A stretch of 64,000 nt of DNA from an uncultured Tidjanibacter sp. (GCA_947852905.1 CANTVF010000004.1:212408-276407), one strand, 5' to 3'. Positions 17,400-27,027 are shown, numbered from the stretch's first letter. Numbers and translations: made by a program. Notes: generated by a model not told the origin, from the letters alone.

Positions 17400-17838
17400 G
17401 AATCCGCCGTTCCCAAGCCCTTCGGAACGATACTACCCACGAACATATACCTACCGTTTCGGAACAAAACGTCCGGACAGCCAACCGCACTCCCGCCGTT
17501 TATTTGTACAACAAATCAAACTTCGCAGACAATATGTACACATTATCGTCGTCAAACATTCGACCTGTCACAAACCGCTCGATCAGACATCACAACTGCC
17601 ACACCCAAACACCTTAACAGTATCAATACGACAAGCAAAACCGAGAAAACCTACATACTTTCAATCACAAAAAGGATTCACCCAAAATATACCATTTCGA
17701 CAAACTCTTTTCTGGATTACCCGCCTCATCACGCCCAAAGCTCTACGACAGCGAATTAACATCCAATTTCAGCGGCCTGTTTTCGGCATTGCAAACCACA
17801 TAATAATAAGACATGCCGTTTTATTACACCGCAAAAAA
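17400..17838. other. Intergenic region, no gene seen
   Basis: About 440 bases between the sigma-54 regulator and the tRNA-Ser terminator. The plus-strand ORF at 17140-17889 is an antisense shadow of the regulator running on into this region and shows no domain. I see no RNA gene here. Confidence 0.6.
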
Positions 17839-17873
17839 CAAGGCACTGCAAACTTAAATCTTGCAGTGCCTTC
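17839..17873 (-). terminator. Terminator of tRNA-Ser
   Basis: Arms aaggcactgcaa (17840-17851) and ttgcagtgcctt (17861-17872) form a 12-bp stem. On the minus strand the stem is followed by GTTTTTTGC, a T run. It lies about 20 bases after the tRNA. Confidence 0.8.
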
Positions 17874-17894
17874 CCCGTTTCAGCTATGATTCAG

Positions 17895-17982
17895 TGGCGG
17901 AAAGAGAGGGATTCGAACCCCCGGAGCCTCGCAGCTCAACGGTTTTCAAGACCGCCGCAATCGACCACTCTGCCATCTTTCC
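17895..17982 (-). tRNA. tRNA-Ser (anticodon TGA)
   Basis: The minus strand folds as a class II tRNA: acceptor GGAAAGA with TCTTTCC, D arm 'GCAGAGTGGTCGATTGCGGC', anticodon loop CTTGAAAA carrying TGA, a long variable arm, and T arm with GGTTCGAATCC. A CCA end is encoded (17895-17897). It reads UCA-type serine codons. A dedicated terminator follows. Confidence 0.95.
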
Positions 17983-18256
17983 GAGTGCAAAAGTATAACC
18001 ATATTTCGACTTATCCAAAGCCTGACAGACCAAAGTTGCAACGGCCGCGCAACAATCAACTTACAGACATGCACGGCATACGGCTCCGCAACCCTCCGAA
18101 GACCCAGCCCTCAGCGTCGTACCGACAAATCGGCTACCGCCCATACAAACCGAAATGCAGACGGAATTTCCGTATTTCAAAAAAAATCGTTTATTTCGTA
18201 CACCTTTAATTATTTGCCGCACCGGACACCGGAAGCGGTCATCAACGCTCCTAAAC

Positions 18257-18529
18257 ATGAACAAGAAACAACTCGCAGAGGCCATAGCGCTCGAAACAGG
18301 TCTCTCGAAAATAGAAGCTCGGAAAAGCCTCGACGCTTTCATAGGCATAGTATCGAAAACGCTGTCCGAAGGCGACCGAATCGCCATATCCGGATTCGGC
18401 ACATTCTCGGTAGAGAAAAAGAGCGCACGCATGGGACGCGACCCACGAAACGGCTCGCCGATCAAAATCGCGGCACGCAACGTCGTAAAGTTCCGTCCCG
18501 GCGTGGAACTGAGCGAACGCATCAAATAA
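18257..18529 (+). CDS. HU-family DNA-binding protein
   Basis: The start is moved to the ATG at 18257 (MNKKQLAEAIALETGLSKIE), giving 90 residues, the normal HU length. The N-terminal helices and the DNA-binding arm are clear: 'IAISGFGTFSVEKKSARMGRDPRNGSPIKIAARNVVKFRPG' has the GFG turn and the conserved arm 'RNP-like' tip (RNG here). HU bends DNA and packs the nucleoid. It stands alone, downstream of the divergent tRNA-Ser. Confidence 0.95.
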   Translation: MNKKQLAEAIALETGLSKIEARKSLDAFIGIVSKTLSEGDRIAISGFGTFSVEKKSARMGRDPRNGSPIKIAARNVVKFRPGVELSERIK

Positions 18530-18616
18530 AGCCTACATTTACTACATATACATGTCCGTATGTCAAGACTATATATTTAATACCTGCGCCGGATATGATT
18601 TTTAGACCATACTTAG

Positions 18617-18624
18617 TATATTTG
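18617..18624 (+). promoter_or_regulatory. Promoter -7 box upstream of lspA
   Basis: TATATTTG matches TAnnTTTG. The transcript would start near 18631, giving a leader of about 130 bases before lspA. No coding ORF of note lies in that leader. Confidence 0.5.
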
Positions 18625-18759
18625 CGAACGTCGAAACGACAAGCGGTATGACCATAACCGATACCTGCCGCAGACCGTATACGTAATACCGTATACTACA
18701 CACTCGACGGATAAGCCGGTACATACCACGGCTACAAACGACAAATATCGAAACCGACC

Positions 18760-19380
18760 ATGAAACTGTCAACAGGGAAAAAAATAACGATCCTCGTCAT
18801 ATTGCTGCTGCTCGTAGACCAGACAGTAAAGTTCGCCGTCAAACTGAACATGAACCTCTATGAAAGCATCCCAGTATTCGGAAACTGGTTCTTCATTCAT
18901 TTTATAGAGAATCCGGGAGCTGCCTTCGGGATGCAACTCGGAGGCACGTGGGGCAAACTGCTTCTCAGTCTGATAAGAATCGCAGCCATAGCGCTCATAT
19001 CATGGTATATGCACCGGTTGATAAAACAACAGTCGGCACCTACCGGCGTACTCGTAGGCGGTGCGCTGATACTCGCGGGCGCCATAGGCAACATGATAGA
19101 CAGCGCTTTCTACGGAATGATCTTTTCGGAGTCTACGCCTTACGCCGCAGCGACGTTATTCCCGGAAGGTGGCGGATACGCACCTTTCCTGCACGGGAAA
19201 GTCGTGGACATGCTCTATTTTCCGATCATAAACTCCACATGGCCGGAATGGTTGCCGGGAATAGGCGGTCGCGAATTTACATTCTTCAGCCCCGTATTCA
19301 ACATAGCCGACAGCTATATCACGATAGCCGTATTCTACATACTGCTGTTCCAGCACAAATTTTTCATGGGTAAAAAATAA
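18760..19380 (+). CDS. lspA: Lipoprotein signal peptidase LspA
   Basis: This 206-residue inner-membrane protease cleaves prolipoprotein signal peptides before the lipidated Cys. The two catalytic Asp motifs are present: 'ALILAGAIGNMIDS' and 'SPVFNIADSYITIAV', with the conserved 'NPGAAFG' near residue 49. Bacteroidetes LspA is slightly longer than E. coli LspA because of a loop, here about residues 125-155. The window encodes several lipoproteins it would process. A DUF2147 gene follows after five bases. Confidence 0.96.
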   Translation: MKLSTGKKITILVILLLLVDQTVKFAVKLNMNLYESIPVFGNWFFIHFIENPGAAFGMQLGGTWGKLLLSLIRIAAIALISWYMHRLIKQQSAPTGVLVGGALILAGAIGNMIDSAFYGMIFSESTPYAAATLFPEGGGYAPFLHGKVVDMLYFPIINSTWPEWLPGIGGREFTFFSPVFNIADSYITIAVFYILLFQHKFFMGKK

Positions 19381-19385
19381 CTATT

Positions 19386-19844
19386 ATGAAAAAGATACTT
19401 TTCACGATAGCGACATTGCTGTGTATCGCATGCGCAGGCAACGCTTCAGCACAAGATGCCGACCGCATAACGGGCGTATACAGGGTTATAGGCGAGACGA
19501 CTCACGAACTTTCCAACGTCAGGATATACAAATCGGGAGACACTTACGAAGCCCGGATAATATGGCTCGAACACCCGAACGATGCCGACGGCAATCCTCG
19601 TCTCGACGAACTCAATCCCGATCCGGCTTTGAGGAACGTACCCGCCGACGAAATAGTTATCGTTCGCGGCCTGCGCTACGACGCCCGCAAAGACCAATGG
19701 ACAGGAGGCAAGATATACAATCCGGTAGACGGCAAGGTATACGACGCTATGGCGGAATTCGATTCGCCCGACGTGCTGAACATGCGCGGTTACGTAGGCA
19801 AACCGATGTTCGGCAAGACATTCGAATGGAAACGTCTCGAATAA
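19386..19844 (+). CDS. Secreted DUF2147 protein
   Basis: The 152-residue product has a signal peptide ending 'GNASAQ', then 'ADRITGVYRVIGETTHELSNVRIYKSGDTYEARIIWLEHPND'. The pattern 'GKIYNPVDGKVYDAMAEF' and 'MRGYVGKPMFGKTFEWKRL' is typical of DUF2147, a small beta-rich periplasmic domain of unknown function. It follows lspA by five bases and is probably cotranscribed with it. Confidence 0.88.
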   Translation: MKKILFTIATLLCIACAGNASAQDADRITGVYRVIGETTHELSNVRIYKSGDTYEARIIWLEHPNDADGNPRLDELNPDPALRNVPADEIVIVRGLRYDARKDQWTGGKIYNPVDGKVYDAMAEFDSPDVLNMRGYVGKPMFGKTFEWKRLE

Positions 19845-19895
19845 ACGTAACGACCGCGCGAAACGGTTATCGCATCGGCATTGCAGCGTAAATTC

Positions 19896-20771
19896 TCATA
19901 GCCATACATCGACTATGGCCCAGTCGGCATCCCCGGAAACGGTTACGGGCACCTCATAACGTCGTCCGCCGTGAACGAACACTACCTCGGAAGGTACTTC
20001 GTCGCGGTCGAGTAGGATGACGTAAAATCCGTTCCGTCCCGTTTTATAACGCATTTTACCATTCACCGACACATCTACTCCGCAAACTCCCTGCTCTATG
20101 CCGCCGCACACACCTACAGCATACCCGAACAGGGCAAATTCGTTCCTGCCGAGAAATACGGGAGCATATTCGCCGACGAACTCGGACAGCGTTTCTTTCA
20201 TCTCTCTCGCAGAAAAACCTATTTTGCGCCATCGCTTTTCAACTCCTTTCGCTATAGGATAAGGAAACGCATGCGCAGGATCGGCATTCATGTTCACATA
20301 GCACTGCAATCCGTAAATCTGGGCTTCGTTCCGCCTCACGGACAACCGGTCAGCAAACCATGCATATTCCAGATCGGATATTATTCCGCTCCGGAAAGCA
20401 TCGTACACGAATCCGCGGTAACGTTCCTGTACATCCCCGTCCGAATGCTGAATTATGTAATACAACGCCGACAAGGAATCGTCCGACAAATCCGCCTCTC
20501 CGGAAAGGTATAAATCGAGTATGGGCAACGCAATGCGCCGATTGGTCTCATCGGTTACAGCCATCTCCTCATATAAAGGCAACAACACCTGCAAGTCGGC
20601 CACTCCGGCTTTCTGCAAACTGTCTATGCGTAATCTGATATCCTGATCGGCTGTGAACGCCCTCGCCAACACTTCTTCATAATCCGGTGCCGTATTCTGG
20701 GCGGACGAAATGCCGCATATCGAAAAAGTCCACACGACCGCCAACGCCGCAATAAATCCATAACGCCCCAT
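19896..20771 (-). CDS. Secreted DUF6624-like protein
   Basis: The ATG at 20771 (MGRYGFIAALAVVWTFSICG) gives a good signal peptide and 291 residues. The middle 'LYYIIQHSDGDVQERYRGFVYDAFRSGIISDLEYAWFADRLSVRRNEAQIYG' follows the DUF6624 pattern (QHxxxxxQ-xY and RxGxxQxYGxQ). The last 80 residues look like a small carboxypeptidase-regulatory-like beta domain ('GVCGVDVSVNGKMRYKTGRNGFYVILL'). Function is unknown. Upstream DNA lacks a clear TAnnTTTG box. Confidence 0.7.
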   Translation of the reverse strand: MGRYGFIAALAVVWTFSICGISSAQNTAPDYEEVLARAFTADQDIRLRIDSLQKAGVADLQVLLPLYEEMAVTDETNRRIALPILDLYLSGEADLSDDSLSALYYIIQHSDGDVQERYRGFVYDAFRSGIISDLEYAWFADRLSVRRNEAQIYGLQCYVNMNADPAHAFPYPIAKGVEKRWRKIGFSAREMKETLSEFVGEYAPVFLGRNEFALFGYAVGVCGGIEQGVCGVDVSVNGKMRYKTGRNGFYVILLDRDEVPSEVVFVHGGRRYEVPVTVSGDADWAIVDVWL

Positions 20772-20834
20772 ATCCCGTAAGTATTTATGTAAAAATACTA
20801 ATAAATCCGTATCGCATATCGAAAAATACGACAT

Positions 20835-21110
20835 AATAAACCGTCTCGCACGATCGGTAGTCCGCCACGATACTCCCGATTCAGTACGCCGTAACCACTA
20901 AGACGACATCCTCCACCGTATTACACATCCCGTCAGTCATTCTCCGAAAGAACTCTTTTACAACAGTAAAACGGACAATACGCTCCAATCACATAATGAA
21001 TACCATAGCAAATTATTCACTCTTGCCATCTTCTATAATCCCAGCGATTATACCATACGTACCTCAACGCAATAATCGCAGAAACAACCGTAAGAACTTC
21101 CGGATAAAAC
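20835..21110. other. Intergenic region, no gene seen
   Basis: Roughly 280 AT-richer bases separate the DUF6624 gene start from the terminator of the next minus-strand gene. I see no ORF or RNA signature. Confidence 0.6.
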
Positions 21111-21141
21111 AACCGCCGCGCCCTATTCAGGCGCGGCGGTT
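21111..21141 (-). terminator. Terminator of the coiled-coil protein gene
   Basis: Arms aaccgccgcgcc (21111-21122) and ggcgcggcggtt (21130-21141) make a 12-bp GC-rich stem with a seven-base loop. GTTTTAT follows on the minus strand. A second small hairpin (ccgcaga/tctgcgg, 21164-21181) lies just before it. Confidence 0.78.
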
Positions 21142-21200
21142 ATAATTCGATTCTCTAAAGGAACCGCAGAATAATCTGCGGAAACGAAACCTGCAACCGG

Positions 21201-22097
21201 CTATTTAAGATACGATTCGGAAGTTCCGATCATATATCCGTCCATGAATATCTCGACCTTATAAGTACCGCCTGTAATGCCGGCACCATTGTAATAAAGA
21301 CCGACTTCCAGATCCTTGTTCTGATAATCTATTTCGCGGACAGCCGAATAGGTCAGCTTGTCGCCCTCGAAATCGAACAAAGATTCTATGTCGCCAGCCA
21401 GCACATAGCCGTCCGGCCCCGTGATGCGTACATAAACGTTCCTTTCGCCGGGAGTAGCCAGATCGTTGGCTGTAAGAGTAAATTCGACGAGCAGACGCAC
21501 TGCACGCGACGCACGCGGCACTTCACGGTCGTTGCTGTTAAGTGCTACGAGTTTGATATCCCTCGCTCTTATTATAGCACCCACTTTCACCTTGTTGGAA
21601 AGTTCGGAAGCCTTTTCCTCGGCAGCCTGCGCACGCAGACGTTCGTTGTTCACCTGCTGACGGAAAGCGACGTTCTCTTCCGTAAGGCTACGGTTGAGCT
21701 GATTGAGAGAATCTATCTGACGCACATAATTGCGCATGATCTCACGCATGGTACCGAGTTCCCTCTCGTACTTGCGTATCTTGGCGTAATTGAGGTTGCG
21801 TTCACTCTGAAGTTTTTCCATAAGCGAATCGGCCCGACGACGCTCTAAGCCGAGATTGTAGCTTATGGAATCGTTATCCACATGCAGATTGTCGAGATCG
21901 GTTATGAGAGAATTGATATTCTCCTGCAACACGACCTTTTCGGCCTGGGCTTCCGCCTTGAGGTTGCGCACCTGCCTGAAATAGATTATCGCGAGAACTC
22001 CCAGAACGACAACGAGCAATACGATTACGATCTGGTAACCCCTTATCGACTTGGACGTGCGGTCGGGAGTATTCTCTGTGTTGTTGTACTCTGCCAT
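21201..22097 (-). CDS. Membrane-anchored coiled-coil protein of the Bacteroidetes
   Basis: The 298-residue protein has a short cytoplasmic N-terminus, one membrane helix at about 20-40 ('IVIVLLVVVLGVLAIIYF'), a coiled coil from about 45 to 165 rich in Leu/Glu/Arg heptads, and a C-terminal beta domain (about 170-298) with 'RLLVEFTLTANDLATPGERNVYVRITGPDG'. It resembles a conserved hypothetical family common in Bacteroidales. The architecture suggests a cell-envelope scaffold, but no function is known to me. It has its own promoter box and terminator. Confidence 0.85.
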   Translation of the reverse strand: MAEYNNTENTPDRTSKSIRGYQIVIVLLVVVLGVLAIIYFRQVRNLKAEAQAEKVVLQENINSLITDLDNLHVDNDSISYNLGLERRRADSLMEKLQSERNLNYAKIRKYERELGTMREIMRNYVRQIDSLNQLNRSLTEENVAFRQQVNNERLRAQAAEEKASELSNKVKVGAIIRARDIKLVALNSNDREVPRASRAVRLLVEFTLTANDLATPGERNVYVRITGPDGYVLAGDIESLFDFEGDKLTYSAVREIDYQNKDLEVGLYYNGAGITGGTYKVEIFMDGYMIGTSESYLK

Positions 22098-22150
22098 AAT
22101 TATTATTGATTTAAGTTAACGTTATACTCCTTGTTATATCAACATCAATG

Positions 22151-22158
22151 CAAATATA
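22151..22158 (-). promoter_or_regulatory. Promoter -7 box of the coiled-coil protein gene
   Basis: The minus strand reads TATATTTG, matching TAnnTTTG. The transcript would start near 22144, 47 bases before the ATG, showing that this gene is not simply read through from the DUF3108 gene. Confidence 0.6.
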
Positions 22159-22172
22159 ACATAAATAATATA

Positions 22173-22991
22173 TCATATCGCACTGTCATCATATAAAAGT
22201 CCGTCATACCCCGTAAGTCGCGCCCGAACGCTTCCGACTCTCAACGGCGACTCAAGGAAAACAGGCACCTTGTTACTGTCGTCGGAAATCCATATGAAAA
22301 ACTCGCTGCCATCCTCGAAACTGTCGGCATCGTCGTTCACGAGCTGACACGAGAACTTCAACGTCCTGATCCGTCCGAGTCCCGGTACCTTACGCACCTC
22401 GCGGCCGTAATACTTGTATTTCACATACTGCACCCTATCTTTAAGCAACAGGGCAAGCGTGCGCTCCTCGCCGGGAGTATAGGCCGATATATCGTGCATT
22501 CGGAGATTGTAGAACAGCGACACGCCGTCCATCGCCCCCTCTACGAGTTCCACAACCGACTCTACCGGCGTCTTGCGTTTGTTATGATTACGGTAGCTGT
22601 TGAAAGATGTCATTCCGTCCCAGTCGTACAGAAACTGACTCGAAAAACGATAATCGCCTTCGAGCAACTGCGCACTGGCTTTCACCGGCAGCATATCCGA
22701 TTTGCGCAACCAGCTTTCATAACGGTCGTCGAGTTCATAGAACCACCGGAATACGCCTTTCACCGTGGCGCGGGCGCTGATACGGTATGTCTCTATGCCG
22801 TCCACCTCGTCGTCGTAAATGTTCATCTCCACGTCACCCATATCAGTATTGGGCCACAGCGTCGCCCGGTAACTGACCGTATATTTCAACCGTTCCCCTG
22901 CCGCAAAAGCGGGCATCAGACTGTCGTTCTGGGCATACGCGCCCGAGCAGACAGCCATTGCGACAAAGAACAAAACCATTTTCCCGACCAT
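22173..22991 (-). CDS. Secreted DUF3108 protein
   Basis: The 272-residue product has a signal peptide ending 'SGAYAQ', then 'FAAGERLKYTVSYRATLWPNTDMGDVEM', the usual opening of DUF3108. Further typical parts are 'VFRWFYELDDRYESWLRKSDMLP', 'RFSSQFLYDW', and the end 'PVFLESPLRVGSVRARLTGY'. The fold is expected to be a periplasmic beta barrel or clam shell resembling LolA-type proteins, but the function is unknown. It lies downstream of recG on the same strand, with a 146-base gap. Confidence 0.85.
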   Translation of the reverse strand: MVGKMVLFFVAMAVCSGAYAQNDSLMPAFAAGERLKYTVSYRATLWPNTDMGDVEMNIYDDEVDGIETYRISARATVKGVFRWFYELDDRYESWLRKSDMLPVKASAQLLEGDYRFSSQFLYDWDGMTSFNSYRNHNKRKTPVESVVELVEGAMDGVSLFYNLRMHDISAYTPGEERTLALLLKDRVQYVKYKYYGREVRKVPGLGRIRTLKFSCQLVNDDADSFEDGSEFFIWISDDSNKVPVFLESPLRVGSVRARLTGYDGLLYDDSAI

Positions 22992-23137
22992 ATCTTACTT
23001 CTTTTTTATCCGTCGCGACACACACCGAACATGTGCCGAACGGCAAAACCATATTACAAGATAACGATTTTCCCAACCGGTGAAACACCGGACCCGAAAA
23101 TTTAATCGTTCCGCAACACCGCGACACTCCATGCCGC

Positions 23138-25249
23138 TCAGGAGATCATGCCGAAATCTACACCGCCGTGATTTTCATACCTGCGGCGCAACGCGGCGAG
23201 CAATCTGTTTTGCGGCTGCTGCAATGCGCTGTCTTCGGACAGAATCTCTCCCGCCACCCTACGCGCATATTCTATGATAGCGGTATCGTGCGCCAGCGAT
23301 GCGATTTTGAGTTCAAAAGCCGTGCCGCTTTGTTGGGTACCCGATATATCGCCAGCCCCGCGCAGCTTCAGGTCGAGTTCCGACAACCGGAACCCGTCGT
23401 TGGTCTCCACCATGGCATCGAGACGGGCACGCGCCTCTCGCGACAACTTGTCGCCGCTCATCAATATGCAGTACGACTGTTCGGCTCCGCGCCCAACACG
23501 CCCACGCAACTGGTGCAGCTGCGACAGCCCGAAACGTTCCGCACTCTCTATCACCATAACCGTGGCATTGGGCACATCCACACCGACCTCTATAACGGAC
23601 GTGGCGACCATAATCTGCGTCTCGCCGTCCTTGAACGCGCGCATTCCCTCGTTTTTCTCCTCGGACGACAACTTGCCGTGCACTACGGACAGGCGGTATT
23701 CCGGCAATGGAAATTCGCGCGACATGGTCTCGAATCCGTCGTACAGATCCTTATAATCCATCTTCTCCGACTCCTTGATGAGCGGATAGACAACATATAC
23801 CTGACGCCCCTTGGCTATTTCGCTGCGCAGGAATCCGAACAGTTTCATTCGCTGCGAGTCGTACAGGTGACGCGTAAGTATCGGTTTACGTCCCGGCGGC
23901 AGTTCGTCTATGACCGATACGTCCAGATCGCCGTACAGCGTCATGGCCAACGTTCGCGGAATAGGCGTAGCCGTCATGACAAGAATATGCGGCGGAACGC
24001 TGTTTTTGGTCCACATGCGCGCCCTCTGCTCCACACCGAAACGGTGCTGTTCGTCTATCACCACGAGTCCGAGATTATCGAAACGTACCCTGTCTTCCAG
24101 AAGTGCATGTGTCCCGATCAGTATGTGCATCCGCCCGTCGGCAAGGCGGGCGAGTATGTCGTCGCGCTCCTTTTTCTTGGTGGATCCGGTCAGCACACCG
24201 ACCGATATTCCCAACCCCTCGACCATGCGGGACACCGAAGCGAAATGCTGGCGGGCGAGAATCTCGGTCGGAACCATCATGCAAGACTGAAAACCGTTGT
24301 CGGCCGCCAGCAACATGGCCATCAACGCCACGAGCGTCTTGCCGCTACCCACATCGCCCTGCAGGAGACGATTCATCTGGTGCCCGGTAACGGTATCTGC
24401 ACGAATCTCCCTGACGACTCTTTTCTGCGCTCCGGTCAACTCGAAAGGCAGCCTTTCGTTATAAAACCCGTTGAAGAAAGTTCCCACGCGAGGAAAATAA
24501 AATCCATTCTCGGCCGTAGTACGCGTCGCCCTACGGGAGAGGATCGATAGCTGTATGCCGAGCAATTCCTCGAATTTCAGCCTGTACTCGGCCCGACGCA
24601 ACGCCTCCTGATTCTGCGGGAAATGTATATTGTACAAAGCCTCTCGCAACGGCATCAATCCGGCCGACTCCAATATACCGGACGGGAGAGTCTCCGTTAT
24701 ATACCCTTCAACCTGTTCCCACATATTGCAGACCAGATTGTAAATGCCTTTTGACCCCAGCTGCACTCCGGAGAGCTTTTCGGTCGTGCTGTACACGCCC
24801 TGCAAACCTCCCGACGGTCTGTTAGCGAGCCGTGCGACGAGATCCATTTCGGGATGTACGAACGACAATTCGTTACGGAACAATGTCGGCCGCCCGAACA
24901 CGAGATACTCCTTGCCGGGCTCTATACGCTTCTCTATCCACTTGGCGCCTTGGAACCACACCAGATCGGCGCTCCCGGAGCCGTCCGACACCGTCACACG
25001 CAACCTCTGCTTGCGTCCCTGTCCTTCGTAAGCCATACCCGTCACACGTCCCTTGACCTGAATGTATGCCGGAGCATCTCCCCCCACGTCGCCTATACGG
25101 TAAACCTTGGTGCGGTCTACATACCTGAAAGGAAAATAGTAGAGCAGATCGCCGAAGGTGCGTATGCCGAGCTCCTTTTCCAACAGCGCGGCACGCCTTT
25201 CGCCGACACCGGAAAGATATTTTATGTCATATTCGAGTGCGGTAGCCAT
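23138..25249 (-). CDS. recG: ATP-dependent DNA helicase RecG
   Basis: The 703-residue protein has the wedge/OB domain (about 60-160), then the helicase core: Walker A 'LLQGDVGSGKTLVAL', motif II 'VVIDEQHRFGVEQR', motif III 'VMTATPIPRTLAMT', motif V 'IMVATSVIEVGVDVPNA' and motif VI 'QLRGRVGRG'. RecG remodels stalled replication forks and branch-migrates Holliday junctions. Length is normal. The gene is divergent from ispG, with both promoter boxes in the 180-base gap. Confidence 0.98.
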   Translation of the reverse strand: MATALEYDIKYLSGVGERRAALLEKELGIRTFGDLLYYFPFRYVDRTKVYRIGDVGGDAPAYIQVKGRVTGMAYEGQGRKQRLRVTVSDGSGSADLVWFQGAKWIEKRIEPGKEYLVFGRPTLFRNELSFVHPEMDLVARLANRPSGGLQGVYSTTEKLSGVQLGSKGIYNLVCNMWEQVEGYITETLPSGILESAGLMPLREALYNIHFPQNQEALRRAEYRLKFEELLGIQLSILSRRATRTTAENGFYFPRVGTFFNGFYNERLPFELTGAQKRVVREIRADTVTGHQMNRLLQGDVGSGKTLVALMAMLLAADNGFQSCMMVPTEILARQHFASVSRMVEGLGISVGVLTGSTKKKERDDILARLADGRMHILIGTHALLEDRVRFDNLGLVVIDEQHRFGVEQRARMWTKNSVPPHILVMTATPIPRTLAMTLYGDLDVSVIDELPPGRKPILTRHLYDSQRMKLFGFLRSEIAKGRQVYVVYPLIKESEKMDYKDLYDGFETMSREFPLPEYRLSVVHGKLSSEEKNEGMRAFKDGETQIMVATSVIEVGVDVPNATVMVIESAERFGLSQLHQLRGRVGRGAEQSYCILMSGDKLSREARARLDAMVETNDGFRLSELDLKLRGAGDISGTQQSGTAFELKIASLAHDTAIIEYARRVAGEILSEDSALQQPQNRLLAALRRRYENHGGVDFGMIS

Positions 25250-25267
25250 AAGCCATGTTTACGATAC

Positions 25268-25275
25268 CAAAAATA
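25268..25275 (-). promoter_or_regulatory. Promoter -7 box of recG
   Basis: The minus strand reads TATTTTTG, matching TAnnTTTG. It predicts a transcript start near 25261 and a short leader of about 12 bases before the recG ATG at 25249. Confidence 0.5.
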
Positions 25276-25382
25276 ATAAGAATTTCCGGAAAGTCCCCAA
25301 CGCCGCCTTCCGGCTCTTCCCGAGGCCGCAGCGACAACGGAGATTTCCGCAACTGTAGCTTACGCTTCTGCGGCTTTTTGCC

Positions 25383-25390
25383 TACATTTG
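25383..25390 (+). promoter_or_regulatory. Promoter -7 box of ispG
   Basis: TACATTTG matches TAnnTTTG and predicts a start near 25397. This supports the ispG ATG at 25429 and rules out the longer ORF start at 25255. Confidence 0.6.
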
Positions 25391-25428
25391 CATTGTCGGC
25401 GCGAAGCCGGCCTAAACCGTACGAAACC

Positions 25429-27027
25429 ATGGACGAAAACAAAAACGACATACCCGAAAGCGCATGGTGGGACGCCGTCCGCCCCGCCCGCCGCACGAGC
25501 GACGAGGTGAAAATAGGTCCGGTCATGATAGGCGGCACCAATCCCGTGGCCGTGCAATCCATGACAGACCGCAATACCAACGACACCGATGCGTGCATAG
25601 AACAGATAACCCGCATAAGGAAAGCCGGCGGTCGCATAGTCAGGCTGACGACGCAGGGTATGCGCGAGGCCGAGAACATGCGGATCATAGCCGGCCGAGT
25701 CCGGGAAGAAATGCCCGACGTAGCGCTGGTAGCCGACGTACACTTCATACCGCAAGTGGCCTACGCGGTAGCCGACCATGTAGACAAGGTACGCATCAAC
25801 CCCGGCAACTATAACGACAAGGGGGGCAGTTTCGACGCCCTGCTGAAAAAATGCCGTAGACTGGGTGTCGCATTACGAATAGGAGTCAACCACGGCTCGC
25901 TCTCGGAAAAGATGGTCACTCTTTACGGAGATACGCCGCGCGGCATGGTGGAGTCGGCCATGGAATTTCTGCGCGAATGCCGCCGGGCAGGTTTCGGCGA
26001 CGTGGTCATATCCATGAAATCGAGCAACACACGTGTCATGGTACACGCCTACCGGATGCTCGTGGCAGCCATGTACGCCGAGGGAATGCGTTATCCGCTT
26101 CATTTGGGTGTAACCGAAGCCGGCAACGGCATGGAAGGACGCATAAAATCGGCGGTCGGCATAGGCGCGCTGATGAACGACGGAGTAGGCGATACCATAA
26201 GAGTATCGCTCACCGAGCCTCCCGAAAACGAAATTCCCGTAGCCGAAGCTCTTGCGGATTACTTTGCCGGACGATACTCTCACGGCAGTGAAACGAATGA
26301 CGTAAGGCAGGAGGCCGCCGGCCTGTTCTCTCCGTTCGAATACAGACGCAGAGAGACGACACGAGAGGGCAATATCGGCGGAGGCCAGCCGCCGGTACTG
26401 TATTCCGAACTCGACGAGCGGCAGATGCAGTCGCTGCGAAACGGCGGAATAGCGGAAATAACGGCCGAAGGCGACGACCCGGTCGCCATATGGCGCAGCG
26501 CATTGGCCGAAGCCGCACGGCACGGAGACAGGCGTCCCGTAATACTTCACCGCAGATACGACGAAACCGATTCCATGACGGTCGCCCTGCATGCGGCAGC
26601 CGATTTCGGCGTCATGTTCATAGACGGACTGGCCGACGGCATACATATAGAAAGTCCCTGCGGTACGGAGACGAACGACCACATAGCGCTCGACATATTG
26701 CAGGCAGCCCGTGCCCGAATGAGCAAGACGGAATTCATCTCCTGCCCCGGTTGCGGACGTACGTTATACTCATTGCACGATACTATCAATACGGTCAAAG
26801 CCCGCATGTCGCACCTGAAAGGGCTGAAGATAGGAATCATGGGGTGCATAGTAAACGGTCCCGGCGAGATGGCCGACGCCGATTACGGATACGTGGGTGC
26901 AGCTCCGGGACGCATATCCCTGTACCGCGGACGCGAACTCGTACGCCGCAACATACCACAGGAAGAAGCCCTCGACACCCTGATAGAACTCATCAAGGCG
27001 GACGGACGCTGGACTGAACCCGAATAA
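25429..27027 (+). CDS. ispG: 4-hydroxy-3-methylbut-2-enyl diphosphate synthase IspG, long form
   Basis: With the start at 25429 (MDENKNDIPESAW) the enzyme has 532 residues. The N-terminal TIM barrel shows 'IGGTNPVAVQSMTDRNTNDT' and 'VADVHFIPQVAY'. The C-terminal [4Fe-4S] domain has 'FISCPGCGRTLYSL' and 'GIMGCIVNGPGEMADADYGY', supplying the three Cys and one Glu ligand. An insertion of about 150 residues between the two (from about 285) is the A* domain known from plant, Chlamydia and Bacteroidetes enzymes. It makes HMBPP in the non-mevalonate isoprenoid pathway. Confidence 0.97.
   Translation: MDENKNDIPESAWWDAVRPARRTSDEVKIGPVMIGGTNPVAVQSMTDRNTNDTDACIEQITRIRKAGGRIVRLTTQGMREAENMRIIAGRVREEMPDVALVADVHFIPQVAYAVADHVDKVRINPGNYNDKGGSFDALLKKCRRLGVALRIGVNHGSLSEKMVTLYGDTPRGMVESAMEFLRECRRAGFGDVVISMKSSNTRVMVHAYRMLVAAMYAEGMRYPLHLGVTEAGNGMEGRIKSAVGIGALMNDGVGDTIRVSLTEPPENEIPVAEALADYFAGRYSHGSETNDVRQEAAGLFSPFEYRRRETTREGNIGGGQPPVLYSELDERQMQSLRNGGIAEITAEGDDPVAIWRSALAEAARHGDRRPVILHRRYDETDSMTVALHAAADFGVMFIDGLADGIHIESPCGTETNDHIALDILQAARARMSKTEFISCPGCGRTLYSLHDTINTVKARMSHLKGLKIGIMGCIVNGPGEMADADYGYVGAAPGRISLYRGRELVRRNIPQEEALDTLIELIKADGRWTEPE

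Noticed and set aside
23168-24550. 460-codon plus-strand ORF opposite recG
   Set aside because: It is antisense to recG, with no motif, promoter box or ribosome-binding site.
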